Below, piece after piece: positions 1 to 9,224 of a DNA stretch of 64,000 nt. How positions within the stretch are numbered: the first letter of the stretch is position 1; every line of letters starts with the position of its first letter. Origin of the DNA: Curtobacterium sp. 'Ferrero'. GTDB lineage: Bacteria > Actinomycetota > Actinomycetes > Actinomycetales > Microbacteriaceae. The DNA is taken from contig NZ_NXIA01000017.1 in NCBI RefSeq assembly GCF_002412165.1, forward strand, positions 1-64,000, read 5' to 3'. Under the pieces are notes generated by a model. That model had not been told where the DNA came from. It was given only the letters and a program-made list of their open reading frames with translations, and did no database searches. A program made the position numbers and the translations under genes.

Positions 1-2
1 GC

Positions 3-365
3 GGGGCCGTGCCCGGCGGGGCCGTGCCCGGCGGCACCGTGCCCGGCTGGGACCGGATCGGGTCCGCAGCGCTCGTCCGCACCGCGCAGGCGGTCGCGGC
101 CGAGGCGCTCCGCGCACCGGCCCGGGAGGTCCGTGCCCGGGTCACCGACGACGGCCGCGGATCCCTGGCGGTCTGGGTCACCGCACCGCTCGTCCTCCCC
201 GTGCTCGGCACCGGGGCCGGACGAGACGAGCCGGTGCTGCGCACCGCCCACCGGGCGCGGCAGGTGATCGCCGAGCGGGTGCGGGCCATCACCGGACGGC
301 AGGTCGACCGGGTGGACGTCGTCCACGCGTCGTCCGTCACCGAGACCCACGGGCGGGTCCGGTGA
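3..365 (+). CDS. Asp23/Gls24-family envelope stress protein (5' end outside window)
   Basis: The frame is open to the left edge, so the true start is probably upstream; the first in-window start is GTG at 9. The product is a small soluble protein with the look of the alkaline-shock (Asp23/Gls24) family: a helical start (ALVRTAQAVAAEAL), a beta-rich middle and a final segment around VDRVDVVHAS. Its first residues are a (V/A)PGG repeat encoded by short direct repeats at 6-45. The stop overlaps the next gene, which is a DUF6286 protein, and an AmaP-like membrane protein follows; this trio is typical of actinobacterial Asp23 clusters. Family members associate with the membrane through AmaP-like partners. 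The function here is inferred. Confidence 0.6.
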   Translation, partial: GAVPGGAVPGGTVPGWDRIGSAALVRTAQAVAAEALRAPAREVRARVTDDGRGSLAVWVTAPLVLPVLGTGAGRDEPVLRTAHRARQVIAERVRAITGRQVDRVDVVHASSVTETHGRVR

Positions 366-970
366 CCGACGCGACGCGCCCCACCCACCCCGACCGCGAC
401 CGGGTGTGCGCGAGGGTCCTCCGCCGGGAGACCCGTCCGTCGCGCTCGGGGACGGTCGTCCTCGCGATGCTCCTCACGCTCCTCGCGTCGGCCGCGATCG
501 TGTCCGTCGCCGCCGTCGTGCTGCTCGGACAGATCGTCGCCGGTACCGACCCGCGATCCGTCGTCGATGCGGCCGTCCGTGCTCCGCGGGGGACCGACAC
601 CACCGTCGTCGTCACGGTCGGTGTGGTCGTCGCGGTCGTCGGGCTGGTGTTCCTCCTCCGCGGGCTGCTGCCCGGCCGGCGGCCCCGCCACACCGTGCCC
701 TCGCACCGGCTGGCCGTCGTGCTCGACGACGAGGTCGTCGCCTCCGCGGCCGCCCGTGCGGCCCGGTCGGCGACCCGGCTCGGACCCGACGCAGCGGTCG
801 GCACCGTCGGACGGCGGACCGTCGACGTCGTGCTGCGGCCCGCGGCCGGGGTCGACGCGCCCGTGGTCGCCGCCACCGAGGCGGTGCAGCGGGAGCTCGA
901 CGCCCTCGACCTCCGGCCGACGGTGACCGCGCGCGTGCGGGTGCAGCCGACGGGACGGATCGACGGGTGA
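362..970 (+). CDS. DUF6286-type membrane protein
   Basis: The 202-residue protein has a basic N-terminus, two membrane segments (about residues 33-57 and 80-102), and a C-terminal soluble domain with alternating hydrophobic strands (around VDVVLRPAAG). This layout fits the DUF6286 family, found beside Asp23 genes in actinobacteria and probably part of a membrane-anchored envelope-stress complex. The GTG start overlaps the stop of the Asp23 gene, and its own stop overlaps the next start, so the three genes should be translated together. The biochemical role is unknown. Confidence 0.6.
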   Translation: MTDATRPTHPDRDRVCARVLRRETRPSRSGTVVLAMLLTLLASAAIVSVAAVVLLGQIVAGTDPRSVVDAAVRAPRGTDTTVVVTVGVVVAVVGLVFLLRGLLPGRRPRHTVPSHRLAVVLDDEVVASAAARAARSATRLGPDAAVGTVGRRTVDVVLRPAAGVDAPVVAATEAVQRELDALDLRPTVTARVRVQPTGRIDG

Positions 971-1593
971 ACGCCACGAACCGGGTCGTCGGCCGTGTGG
1001 CGCTGGTGGTCGTCGGGCTGCTGCTGCTCGTCCTGGGCGCGGGTGCGGTCCTCGTGTCGACCCTGCCGACCGCGGCGGCGCTGTGGCACGGCCTCGCACG
1101 GCCGGGCCTCGACGCGCTCGGGACGGGTGCCGGTCGCGACGCCGGCGTGCTCGCGTGGACGGTGGTCCTCGGTGGGGCCGTGGTGGTCGGGGTGCTCGCC
1201 CTCGTCGTGCTCGCGACCATCGGGGGCGGGCGGACCGGGGTGGTGCTCGAGGACGGCGGCGACGGGGACCGCGGCGACGGTGTGGGTGTCGACGGTGCCG
1301 GTGTCGACGGTGTCGTCCGGATCGAGTCGGCCGCCGTGGAGCACGCGCTCTCGGCCGCCGTCGGTGCCCTGCCCGAGGTCGCGTCGCTCGTGGTGGACGT
1401 CCACCGTGTCCGGGGGCTGAGTGCGGTCCGGGTCCTGGTCCGCGCCCGTCGAGGAGCGTCCCCGCGGGTGATCACCGACCGGGTCGAGGTGATCGTCGCC
1501 GACCTCGACGCGGTGCTCGGCGAGGAACTGCCGGTCCTGCTCGAGGTGGTCCGTGGCGGGCTCGGGGCCGGCCGGGAGTCCCGCGTGCGCTGA
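967..1593 (+). CDS. AmaP-like alkaline shock membrane anchor protein
   Basis: The 208-residue product has two N-terminal membrane helices (about residues 8-32 and 57-82), a Gly/Asp-rich linker (DGGDGDRGDGVGVDGAGVDG) and a C-terminal alpha/beta domain related in pattern to the Asp23/AmaP fold. I chose the GTG at 967 because it overlaps the stop of the preceding gene as GTGA. Position and topology suggest that it anchors the Asp23 protein to the membrane, as AmaP does in firmicutes. The assignment is by architecture and context, not strong sequence identity. Confidence 0.5.
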   Translation: MNATNRVVGRVALVVVGLLLLVLGAGAVLVSTLPTAAALWHGLARPGLDALGTGAGRDAGVLAWTVVLGGAVVVGVLALVVLATIGGGRTGVVLEDGGDGDRGDGVGVDGAGVDGVVRIESAAVEHALSAAVGALPEVASLVVDVHRVRGLSAVRVLVRARRGASPRVITDRVEVIVADLDAVLGEELPVLLEVVRGGLGAGRESRVR

Positions 1594-1633
1594 CCCCCTG
1601 TGCGGCGGGCTGGAGTCGTGGGAGAGTCGTGCC

Positions 1634-2230
1634 GTGACGTGGGACGGGGCCGCCGAGGCACAGCGGTACGGCGAGCAGGTGCTCGAGGGCGATCGGGTGC
1701 GCCTCCGGGCGTTGGTGGACGGCGACCTCCCGGACCTGGTGCGGTGGTGGCAGGACCCGGCGTGGGCCGTGCTGCAGCAGGTCCTCGTGCGACCGCGGCC
1801 GGCGGAGCCGATCGCAGCGATGTTCCGCGACTGGAGCACGAGCGAACGGAGCGGCGACGTGGGCTTCAGCGTCGTGGACCGCGCGTCGGGCACGCTCGTG
1901 GGCCACGTGACGCTCTTCGGTGCCCGGCTCCCGACCCGCGCGGGCCGGCTCGCGGTCATGATCGGCAGCGAGTTCGTCGGGAAGGGGTACGGGACGGACG
2001 CGGTGCGCGTGCTGACGGACTACGGGTTCCGCGAGATGGGGCTGAACCGCATCGAGCTCACGGTGCACGCCTTCAACGACCGGGCACGAGCCGTCTACGC
2101 CCGGGTCGGGTACCGCGTGGAGGGCGTCCGACGCGACGCGACCTTCCACGACGGGCACTTCCACGACGAGGTCCTCATGGCCGTGCTCGCCCGCGAGTGG
2201 CCGACGGCCCCGGGAACCCCGGCCGCCTAG
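1634..2230 (+). CDS. GNAT-family N-acetyltransferase (RimJ/RimL-like)
   Basis: The 198-residue protein carries the GNAT acetyl-CoA fold. It begins with a strand-turn that reads L-EGDRVRLRAL, has the pyrophosphate-loop region VGKGYGTDAVRVLTDYGF, and ends with the typical NxRARAVYxRVGYRVEG helix-strand (residues about 150-168). This arrangement is typical of RimJ/RimL-like acetyltransferases acting on protein N-termini or small amines; the substrate cannot be told. The start is uncertain: GTG at 1634 gives the domain a normal length, while the frame is open back to 1553, inside the previous gene. The gene converges with the M23 peptidase, and the two 3' ends overlap by 4 bp. Confidence 0.75.
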   Translation: MTWDGAAEAQRYGEQVLEGDRVRLRALVDGDLPDLVRWWQDPAWAVLQQVLVRPRPAEPIAAMFRDWSTSERSGDVGFSVVDRASGTLVGHVTLFGARLPTRAGRLAVMIGSEFVGKGYGTDAVRVLTDYGFREMGLNRIELTVHAFNDRARAVYARVGYRVEGVRRDATFHDGHFHDEVLMAVLAREWPTAPGTPAA

Positions 2231-3552
2231 AAGGAGACGCCCCGGGCCGCGAAGAACGGCACCGGGTCGATCGTCGCACCGCCCGAGTGGACCTCGATGT
2301 GGGAGTGGCACCCGGTGGAGTTGCCCGTCGACCCGACCAGGGCGATCAGCTGCCCGGCCGACACCTGCTGGCCCTTGCTGACGCGATAGCCGCCCGCGAC
2401 GATGTGCCCGTACGCGGTCTGCACCCCGCCGGCGTGGGAGATCCGCACGTAGTTGCCGTACCCGCCGTACCAGCCGACGTAGTCCACGGTGCCGGCCGCC
2501 GCCGCGACGATGGCGGAGGAGCAGGGGCTGCCGAGGTCGACCCCGTCGTGCTTGATGACGGTGCCGTAGATCGGGTGGACACGGTTGCCGTACGGGCTCG
2601 TGATCCAGCCGCTCGCAGGTCGGACCCAGCCGGATCCGGACCCGGAGCCGGCCGCGCCGCCCGAGGAGCCGCTGCTCGGCGCACTCGACGAACCACCCGT
2701 GGAACCCGCGGCGGCTGCGGCAGCGGCGGCCGCTGCGGCACGGGCGGCCCGGGCTGCGGCCTCGCGTGCCGCCTTCTCCTCCGCCGCCTTGCGGATCGCC
2801 TCGCCCTTCGCGAACTCCTGCTCGGAACGCACCCGCCCGGAGGTGAGCGACGCGAGCTGCGCGTCGAGCCTGGCCTTGTTCGACTGCTGCTCGTCGTACG
2901 CGGCCTGTGCCCGGTCCGAGGCCGCCTGGGCTTCCTCCATGCGCGCCTGGGCGGCCTGCGCGAGCTCGTCGAGCTCCTCGGCGGCGCGGTCCGCCTGCGC
3001 CTGGAGCGACCTGGCGACGCGGGCATCGGCCGACGCCTGGGCCTCGACCCGCTCGGCCTGTTCGGACAGCTTGCTGAGCGCCCCGAGGCTGTAGAGGAGG
3101 TCCGACGCGTCCTGGTCACCGATCACGTTCGCCGTGACGTCCGAGCCCCCGGAACGAGCCATCTGCGCGGCGAGCTGCCCGGCCTGCGCGGCGCTCTGCT
3201 CCGCGGTCTCCGCGTGCTCTTCGGCGTCCTGGCGGAGCCGCTGCTCCTTGGCGGCGGCGTCCTGTGCGGCGGTCTGTGCCTCGTAGAACGCCGTGCCGAG
3301 CCGCTCGGCCTCGGCCTGTGCGTCGTGGACCCGGGTGGACAGTCCCGCGATGATGCCGCGGATCTCGGTGATCTGGTCCTGCTTCGCGGACTCCTTGCTG
3401 CGCGCGGCGAGGACGTCGTCCCACGACGGGTAGGCCGCGGCGCCGGCGGACGGCGCGTCGAGAACCACGGTGCCGACCAGCCCGGTCAGTGCCAGGACGG
3501 TGGCGGCCAGACGGAGGCGGACGGGGCGTCGGTGGTCGGAGGCGCGGGTCAC
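2227..3552 (-). CDS. Secreted M23 (LytM) peptidase with coiled-coil region
   Basis: The 441-residue secreted protein has a signal peptide (hydrophobic core LAATVLALTGLVGTVVL, then APSAGAAA). A long Ala/Glu/Gln-rich coiled coil follows (about residues 40-250), then a poly-Ala and Gly/Ser linker, and a C-terminal LytM domain. The zinc-site motifs are visible: HxxxD-like KHDGVDLG, and HSHIEVH near the end. Coiled-coil plus M23 is the EnvC/NlpD-like arrangement of cell-wall hydrolases or activators. I prefer GTG at 3552 over ATG at 3570 because a TAGGCT -10 element (3560-3565) lies 7 nt upstream, implying a leaderless transcript. Confidence 0.85.
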   Translation of the reverse strand: MTRASDHRRPVRLRLAATVLALTGLVGTVVLDAPSAGAAAYPSWDDVLAARSKESAKQDQITEIRGIIAGLSTRVHDAQAEAERLGTAFYEAQTAAQDAAAKEQRLRQDAEEHAETAEQSAAQAGQLAAQMARSGGSDVTANVIGDQDASDLLYSLGALSKLSEQAERVEAQASADARVARSLQAQADRAAEELDELAQAAQARMEEAQAASDRAQAAYDEQQSNKARLDAQLASLTSGRVRSEQEFAKGEAIRKAAEEKAAREAAARAARAAAAAAAAAAAGSTGGSSSAPSSGSSGGAAGSGSGSGWVRPASGWITSPYGNRVHPIYGTVIKHDGVDLGSPCSSAIVAAAAGTVDYVGWYGGYGNYVRISHAGGVQTAYGHIVAGGYRVSKGQQVSAGQLIALVGSTGNSTGCHSHIEVHSGGATIDPVPFFAARGVSF

Positions 3553-3635
3553 GGTGACGAGCCTATACATCCTCACAGGCTCGGACGGGCCGCGGCTCGC
3601 CGCTGTGGACGGAGCCACGACGCGGAGGACGGCGC

Positions 3636-5294
3636 TCAGAAGCCCCGCTGCCGCCGGATCTCCGCCGCGCTGTCGACGACCAGTGTGCGGAGTCGCGCGG
3701 CGCCGGACGTGCCGGCGTAGTCGTACACGTCGAACCCGGTGCAGTGGACGATCGAGGCCGGTTCGCCGAGCGAGTCCTCCACCGCGGTGGTCCAGACGTC
3801 GCCGGACCCGATCACGACGAAGGTGGGACGGGCCCCGCGGTAGGCCCCGAGGTCGACCAGCCAGGGGTACGTGGCGAACGTGTCGCGGACCTGCAGCAGC
3901 TCGACGTTGGGCGCCGCGTAGGTGGCGAGCGGGCGCACGGTCCAGAACTGCCCGACCCCCGTGACGTCGCGACCGGCGGCCCAACGGTCGAGGCAGGCGG
4001 CGGGCTGGTACCGGGCGTCGGCGACGGCACGGACCGTCCCCGGGGCGGTGGCGATGCCCGCGACGAGGACCCCGGCCGCCCCGATCGCGAACGCCGTCCG
4101 GATGCCACGGAGGGGCCGGTGCACGCGGGTCCGGCGGACCGCGCTGCGGGTGAGTTCGGCGACCGCGACCAGGGCGAGCAGCGGTGCGGTCACGACGGGC
4201 TCGAGGTAGCGCGGGGTGTCCGACCCGGCGACGAGCACGCCCACGGACACGGCCACGACCGTCACGAGCGGCAGGGCGGCGGCGACGAGCACGGTGCGGG
4301 AGGTGCGCACACGCCAGGCCCACACCGTGCCGCCGACGGACAGCAGCACGCCGATGAACAGCAGCAGCAGCCCGGCGTCGCCGGCGGCGCTGCCGGCCCG
4401 GTCGTCCGTGAGCGCGGCGAAGAACGCGAGCGTGTCGGCCATCCGCTCCGGGTGGACGTAGGTGCTCGGGTCGAGGGACACGAACGGTCGGAGGGGGATG
4501 CGCAGGAGGTACCCGACCACGGACGCCGTCGTCAGGGTCGCCGCGATCTGCAGCGTCGGACGCCACGGCACCCGGCGTGCGACCGCGAGCAGCACGAGCG
4601 TCAGGATCGCGGGTCCCGCCGACCACGGCACGTACAGCGGGTTCGACATCGTGGTGAGGGCGGCGACGAGACCGAGCGTCACGAGCACCGCGACCGAGGC
4701 GCTCCCGGTCCGCACGGCACGCAGCACGAGGACGGCGGTCGCGAGGAGGGCGAGCACCGCGCCGTAGTAGTAGGTCGTGGTGAGCAGCAGCGACGCCAGC
4801 TCGAGCGACGTCGCGGTGACGGTCGACTCGGTCAGCACCAGGAGCGTCACGAACCCGAGCGCCGAGCACGACACCGCGATCCGGGCCGCGCGCCGGGCGG
4901 ACGGCATGAGTTCGTTCGTCGCCGCGCGCAGGAGGGCGTACAGCGCGAGGAACACGAGGACGCCGTTCAGTGCGAGCGCCTGCTGCGGGGTCGCCGTCAC
5001 GACCGAGCACAGGAGGTAGACCGGCAGTTCCGGGAAGAAGAACAGCGCCGGGGACATCGCCCACTCGAACGGCTGCCCGGCGTCGAGCGAGCGCCGCACC
5101 AGCGGCAGAAGCACCGAGTCGCCGTCGTACCAGAGGAGCGCGACCCGGGGCGTGGCGATGACGTGGCGCAGCGCGATGACGGACAGGGCCAGCGCGACCA
5201 GGGCGCCCACTGCCTCCCGGCCGACCGCGACCCACCTGCCCACGCGGGCCGCACGCCCGGCCGGCACGGCTGGCGGCGGTGCGGTGTGGGGCAT
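3636..5294 (-). CDS. Polytopic membrane protein, possible glycosyltransferase-like
   Basis: The 552-residue protein has about 11-12 membrane helices from residue 25 to 420 and an extracytoplasmic C-terminal domain of about 130 residues. The first loop holds an acidic LLWYDGDSVLLPLV segment and a second has FEWAMSPALFFFPEL. A C-type membrane glycosyltransferase or mannosyltransferase-like fold is possible because acidic residues sit in the first loop, but no family signature is decisive. A TACGCT hexamer lies 7 nt before the ATG, suggesting a leaderless transcript. Specific function unknown. Confidence 0.55.
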   Translation of the reverse strand: MPHTAPPPAVPAGRAARVGRWVAVGREAVGALVALALSVIALRHVIATPRVALLWYDGDSVLLPLVRRSLDAGQPFEWAMSPALFFFPELPVYLLCSVVTATPQQALALNGVLVFLALYALLRAATNELMPSARRAARIAVSCSALGFVTLLVLTESTVTATSLELASLLLTTTYYYGAVLALLATAVLVLRAVRTGSASVAVLVTLGLVAALTTMSNPLYVPWSAGPAILTLVLLAVARRVPWRPTLQIAATLTTASVVGYLLRIPLRPFVSLDPSTYVHPERMADTLAFFAALTDDRAGSAAGDAGLLLLFIGVLLSVGGTVWAWRVRTSRTVLVAAALPLVTVVAVSVGVLVAGSDTPRYLEPVVTAPLLALVAVAELTRSAVRRTRVHRPLRGIRTAFAIGAAGVLVAGIATAPGTVRAVADARYQPAACLDRWAAGRDVTGVGQFWTVRPLATYAAPNVELLQVRDTFATYPWLVDLGAYRGARPTFVVIGSGDVWTTAVEDSLGEPASIVHCTGFDVYDYAGTSGAARLRTLVVDSAAEIRRQRGF

Positions 5295-5392
5295 GCTCCG
5301 GAGCGTACCGAGCGCTGCTCGGCGCGTGCTGCCGGGCGGACAGCAGGTGCACAGGAGCGCCGGAGCACCCCGACCGGCTACTCTGGTGCGCT

Positions 5393-5944
5393 GTGACTGA
5401 CGTGCGCGCCCAGCTGATCGACCACATCGCGGCCGAAGCCGTGTTCCACGGCGACTTCACGCTGACCAGCGGGAAGCAGGCGTCGTACTACATCGACCTC
5501 CGCAAGGTCAGCCTCGACCACCGCGTCGCGCCGCTCATCGGGCAGGTGATGACGGACCTCATCGCTGAGGTGCCGGACGTCGCGGCGGTCGGCGGGCTGA
5601 CCATGGGCGCGGACCCGATCGCCAGCGCCGTGCTGCACCAGGCGGCTGCCCGTGGGCTCACCTACGACGCGTTCGTCGTCCGCAAGGAGCCGAAGGACCA
5701 CGGCCGCGGCCGGCAGGTCGAGGGGCCGGACGTGCGCGGCAAGCGCGTCGTCGTGCTCGAGGACACCTCCACCACCGGCGGCTCGCCGCTCAAGGCGGCC
5801 GAGGCGCTCGAACGCGAGGGCGCGATCATCGCGGCGGTCGCCGTCGTGGTCGACCGGGACACCGGCGCCAAGGAGCGGATCGAGGCGGCCGGCTACCCCT
5901 ACTACGCCGCGATCGGGCTGGCCGACCTGGGGTTGTCCGCGTGA
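5393..5944 (+). CDS. pyrE: Orotate phosphoribosyltransferase
   Basis: PyrE converts orotate and PRPP to orotidine 5'-phosphate in UMP synthesis. The 183-residue protein has the family landmarks: FTLTSGKQASYYIDLRK near the N-terminus, GLTMGADPIA, the flexible-loop VVRKEPKDHGRGRQ and the PRPP-binding motif VVVLEDTSTTGGS. I chose GTG at 5393. A TACTCT -10-like element at 5379-5384 lies 8 nt before it, so the message is probably leaderless. The stop overlaps the start of the next gene (GTGA), linking the two. No other pyrimidine genes are in the window. Confidence 0.95.
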   Translation: MTDVRAQLIDHIAAEAVFHGDFTLTSGKQASYYIDLRKVSLDHRVAPLIGQVMTDLIAEVPDVAAVGGLTMGADPIASAVLHQAAARGLTYDAFVVRKEPKDHGRGRQVEGPDVRGKRVVVLEDTSTTGGSPLKAAEALEREGAIIAAVAVVVDRDTGAKERIEAAGYPYYAAIGLADLGLSA

Positions 5945-8130
5945 CCGGGGAGCGTCCGGACGACGCGCAGCGCCCCGAGGACACCGACGGCCCCGCAGAC
6001 GGGACCGACGGCCTGGAGGCACGGCGCGCGTCGGACGCGGACGCTCCGTTCCGCGGTCTCCGCAGTGCCGCGGACATCTTCGGCGCTCCCCGCTCGGCCG
6101 ACGAGTGGCCGTCCCGACGGGAGCGTCGTGAGGCGTTCAAGGCCGCGCAGGAGACCGGTGCGCCGCTGCCCGAGCCGTTCGCGGCGCCGGTCGACGAGGA
6201 CGCCGAGCCGTCGGCTGCCCCTGCCTCCGACGACGCTCCTGCGCAGCAGCCCGCCGATGACGCCACGCAGGCGATCTCGATGCCCGAGGAGCTCTCGGCG
6301 CCGTCGCAGCACGCCCACCCCAGCTCGATCCAGCTGCCGACCGCGCAGTCGACCCGTGACGCCCGGGCGGCCGAGGCCCGTGCGATCGACGAGGAGCGGC
6401 GTCGCACGGACCCGACCGGCACCGGACGGACGGACGTCGACTGGCTCGGTCGGGCCAACGGGACCGACACCGACGCGGTCACGGTCGGCGAGCCGGTGCC
6501 GCGACAGCCCCTCGGCGTCGAGGGCGCGCTGCCGCCCGCCGACGAACCGCCGAGCTTCACCGACCTGCTCCGGGTCGCTCCCGACGACGGTGCCGGGGTC
6601 CCCGGCCCGGGCCGTCCGTTCGACTGGGCCGTGCACGACGACGCGACGGGGGAGGTCCCGACGACCCTGACCTCGGACGCGTACGACACGACGGCGCTCG
6701 CGGGCGGGTCGTGGTCGCTCGCGGACGAGACCGACGACGACGTGGTGACCGGCGAGGTCCCGACGCCGTCCTCCGGGGTGCCGGCCGCCCAGGCGCTCGA
6801 CCTGCCGCCCGCGCCCGCCGCGCTCCCCGTCGATGATGGCGCCCCTGCCGTCGGAGGAGCTCCGGACGCGGGTGCTGCTGCGGCTGCTACCGGTGCCGCG
6901 GCTGCCGGTGCCACTGGGGACGACGGACTCGCTGACCCGGCCCCGACCGCGGCGTGGTCGCTCGCCGACGAGGCCGAGGCGACCCCGACCGTCGCCTTCG
7001 AGCCCCCGCGCGCCGCATCCGGTACCCCGTGGTGGGCCGAACCCGACGACAGCGTCCCGCCGACCGCGGCACCGCCACTCGTCGAGCCCGCACCCACGGA
7101 GTACCCCGCCCACCTCCCGCCGTCGGTCGGGCAGGACTTCGACGCCGTCCTCGGCGGGTCTGCCGACCGGGAGCCCGAGCACGACGCGGACGACGGCCCC
7201 GGGGCCACCACGAGCCGCCCGGACCCGGAGGACATCGACCAGTCGGAGTGGTCCGGCCGCGAGACGAGCGACACGAGCGCGATCAAGGACCTCTTCGGCA
7301 CCGCCGCGGTCGACCAGCTCGGCTCCTCGGGCTACGACCCGCACGACACCGGCACCGCGATGATGCCGGCGGTCGGTCGGGCGACCGAGCCCAGAGCTGC
7401 AGCGGGTGCCTCCGCTGCAGGTGGCTCCGCTGCCCGTGCCTCCGACGCGACCCCGGCGGACCGGGCCCCGGGGCAGCAGGGCGTCATCAACCAGCAGTTC
7501 GCCCGGCTGCAGAGCGAGGGCAAGCGCGGCAAGCAGCTCCTCTTCGGCGGGGCGGTGGTCCTCATCGTCGTCATGCTCGTCGCCGTGTTCCTGCTGGCGC
7601 GCTGGATCATGGGCAACACGGTCTCCGACCACCTCACCTCGCCGTCCGCGTCGTCGACCGCGGCCGCGCAGTCCGCCGCCCCGTCGGAGCAGGCCTCGTC
7701 GACGCCCGCGGCAGCGGCTCCGACGGCGGCGGCCGGGCTGCAGTTCGCCACCACGCAGGCGACACCGGGCGAGCACGCCTGGACGGACCTCGCCGGCGGC
7801 GAGTGCCTGTCGCCGTACACGAACGCGTGGGCCCAGACGTTCACCGTGGTCGACTGCCAGACGCCGCACCTCGCCCAGCTCACCGCCCGCATCCAGGTGC
7901 AGGCCGGGGCGTGGCCGGGGCCGGACGCCCTCGCTGCGCAGGCCTCCGAGCAGTGCCAGACGTCGGCGGCGCTGAACACGTCGGCCGCCGCTGCGTACGG
8001 CGACGTGCAGGTGCAGGGCTCGTACGCGCCCGACCAGGAGACATGGGACCGCGGCGACACGTACATCTCGTGCTTCGCGACGCGGTCGTCCGGCCAGACG
8101 ATGACGGGGTCGCTCGCCCCGGCGCAGTAG
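5941..8130 (+). CDS. Large septum-formation-type membrane protein with disordered N-terminus
   Basis: The 729-residue protein begins with about 530 residues of acidic, Pro/Ala/Asp-rich low-complexity sequence that looks disordered and cytoplasmic. One membrane helix follows (around LLFGGAVVLIVVMLVAVFLL), then an Ala/Ser linker and an extracytoplasmic domain of about 130 residues with several cysteines (GGECLSPY, VVDCQTPHLAQ, SEQCQ, YISCF). The last part resembles the actinobacterial septum formation / DUF4190-associated domain. Translation is coupled to pyrE. The N-terminal region repeats motifs such as GEVPT and WSLADE. Role in envelope or division is inferred only. Confidence 0.6.
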   Translation: MTGERPDDAQRPEDTDGPADGTDGLEARRASDADAPFRGLRSAADIFGAPRSADEWPSRRERREAFKAAQETGAPLPEPFAAPVDEDAEPSAAPASDDAPAQQPADDATQAISMPEELSAPSQHAHPSSIQLPTAQSTRDARAAEARAIDEERRRTDPTGTGRTDVDWLGRANGTDTDAVTVGEPVPRQPLGVEGALPPADEPPSFTDLLRVAPDDGAGVPGPGRPFDWAVHDDATGEVPTTLTSDAYDTTALAGGSWSLADETDDDVVTGEVPTPSSGVPAAQALDLPPAPAALPVDDGAPAVGGAPDAGAAAAATGAAAAGATGDDGLADPAPTAAWSLADEAEATPTVAFEPPRAASGTPWWAEPDDSVPPTAAPPLVEPAPTEYPAHLPPSVGQDFDAVLGGSADREPEHDADDGPGATTSRPDPEDIDQSEWSGRETSDTSAIKDLFGTAAVDQLGSSGYDPHDTGTAMMPAVGRATEPRAAAGASAAGGSAARASDATPADRAPGQQGVINQQFARLQSEGKRGKQLLFGGAVVLIVVMLVAVFLLARWIMGNTVSDHLTSPSASSTAAAQSAAPSEQASSTPAAAAPTAAAGLQFATTQATPGEHAWTDLAGGECLSPYTNAWAQTFTVVDCQTPHLAQLTARIQVQAGAWPGPDALAAQASEQCQTSAALNTSAAAAYGDVQVQGSYAPDQETWDRGDTYISCFATRSSGQTMTGSLAPAQ

Positions 8131-8198
8131 GGCGGAGTCCCCGCAGCCGCAGCCGGGCGGACGTGCGACCCGGGGGCCGCCCGGTGTTCGATGAGGGG

Positions 8199-8843
8199 AT
8201 GAGCATGCTGACCGACGCCCTCGCCGACCCCCGCTCCTCCGTCCGGCTCCGAGCCGTGATGGCCGCCGGGACGACCGCGGACCCAGCAGACCTCGACGTG
8301 CTGCTCGAACGGTGCGCCGTCGAGCCCGACCTGCAGGTCCGCGAGGCCCTCACCTGGTCCCTGGTGCGGCTGCCGGCCGACCTCGTGGTGCCGCGGCTCG
8401 TGTCCGAGCTGGCCCGACCGGAACCGCAGGCCCGCTCCCAGGCCGTGCACACCCTGTCGAAGATGCACGACCGGTCGGTGTACTCCGAGGTCGCGGACCG
8501 GCTCGGCGACACCGACCCCTCGGTCCGTCGGACGGCCTGGCGTGCCGCGGCGGTCCTCGCACCGGACGACGAGCGCCCTGCACTGGCACGACGGCTGGCG
8601 CGCGAGCTCGGCGACGGCGACCGTGACCGTCGGCTCGCCCTGAGCCGGGCCCTCGCGTCCCTCGGCGAGGACGCTGCGCGCCCGGCCCTCGCGGAGGCCG
8701 CGGCGCGACGTGGCGAGACGGTCCACGAGCACGTCGCAGACACCGAGCGCCTGCTCGACGACCCGGACGCCGCGTCCGCCCTCGCCGTCGAGCGAGCGCG
8801 TCGCGAGGTCGCGCTCGGTCGGAGCAAGCGCGCCTCCGGTTGA
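8199..8843 (+). CDS. HEAT-repeat (PBS-lyase-like) protein
   Basis: The 214-residue soluble protein is built from about five helical repeats of roughly 31 residues (for example DPRSSVRLRAVMAAG, EPDLQVREALTWSL, RPEPQARSQAVHTL, DTDPSVRRTAWRAA). This is the pattern of PBS-lyase HEAT-like repeats, a protein-interaction scaffold. ATG at 8199 follows a GAGGGG sequence; ATG at 8205 is an alternative. A strong terminator follows 50 bp after the stop. No partner is identifiable from context. Confidence 0.7.
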   Translation: MSMLTDALADPRSSVRLRAVMAAGTTADPADLDVLLERCAVEPDLQVREALTWSLVRLPADLVVPRLVSELARPEPQARSQAVHTLSKMHDRSVYSEVADRLGDTDPSVRRTAWRAAAVLAPDDERPALARRLARELGDGDRDRRLALSRALASLGEDAARPALAEAAARRGETVHEHVADTERLLDDPDAASALAVERARREVALGRSKRASG

Positions 8844-8892
8844 CCGAGGCGCGCTCCTGGAGCGCGCTGCGACCGGTCGCACGTGACCAGGC

Positions 8893-8940
8893 GACGGACG
8901 GGAGGCCCGTGGCGGGCCCGCAACGGGCCTCCCGTCCGTC
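8893..8940 (+). terminator. Perfect 18-bp hairpin terminator
   Basis: The arms GACGGACGGGAGGCCCGT (8893-8910) and its exact reverse complement (8923-8940) flank a 12-nt loop, 50 bp after the HEAT gene. There is no long T-run, as is common in high-GC actinobacteria. The arm shares GACGGGAGGC-type sequence with other terminators in the window. Confidence 0.8.
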
Positions 8941-9033
8941 GGCGGTGCGGCCCGGCCGCTCGCGGCGGGTCGGAGAACACCCGGATTCGGGCCGCCGAAC
9001 AGGCCGGATCGGCTTGCGTCAGGGACCGGACAC

Positions 9034-9164
9034 CGGCCAAGGTGGGTATCGAAGGGGAGTAGCTCCCAGCGCGTGCATCGACACACTGGCCATCACGACG
9101 ATCGGCCCGGTGCACCACCCGATCCGTGGCGACAGCCGCGCGGGCGAGCGAGACCTTCGGCCGT
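9034..9164 (+). ncRNA. yybP-ykoY (manganese) riboswitch
   Basis: The region has the hallmarks of the yybP-ykoY aptamer: the conserved block GAAGGGGAGTAGCTC at 9051-9065 near the 5' side and GAGCGAGACCTTCGGCC at 9146-9162 at the 3' side. The two ends pair through GGCC-AAGGT (9035-9043) with ACCTTCGGCC (9153-9162), forming P1 with a small bulge. These aptamers sense Mn2+ and usually control exporters. The downstream gene begins 61 nt later behind an AGGAG ribosome site (9213-9217). A CTCC at 9183-9186 could mask it, but I could not fold the expression platform. Confidence 0.8.
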
Positions 9165-9224
9165 TCCGCCGTGGCCGAGGTCCTCCCGTGACGCTCCGCC
9201 GTGGCTCCGACCAGGAGACCCACC

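Noticed and set aside
3744..5396. Long plus-strand ORF of 550 codons
   Set aside because: It is antisense to the polytopic membrane protein, has repetitive Asp/Gly/Arg composition and no domain, as expected in very GC-rich DNA.
2227..5460. Single 1,077-residue M23 protein
   Set aside because: The N-terminal 600 residues are antisense-frame reading of the neighbouring gene; a leaderless promoter and signal peptide fix the start near 3552.
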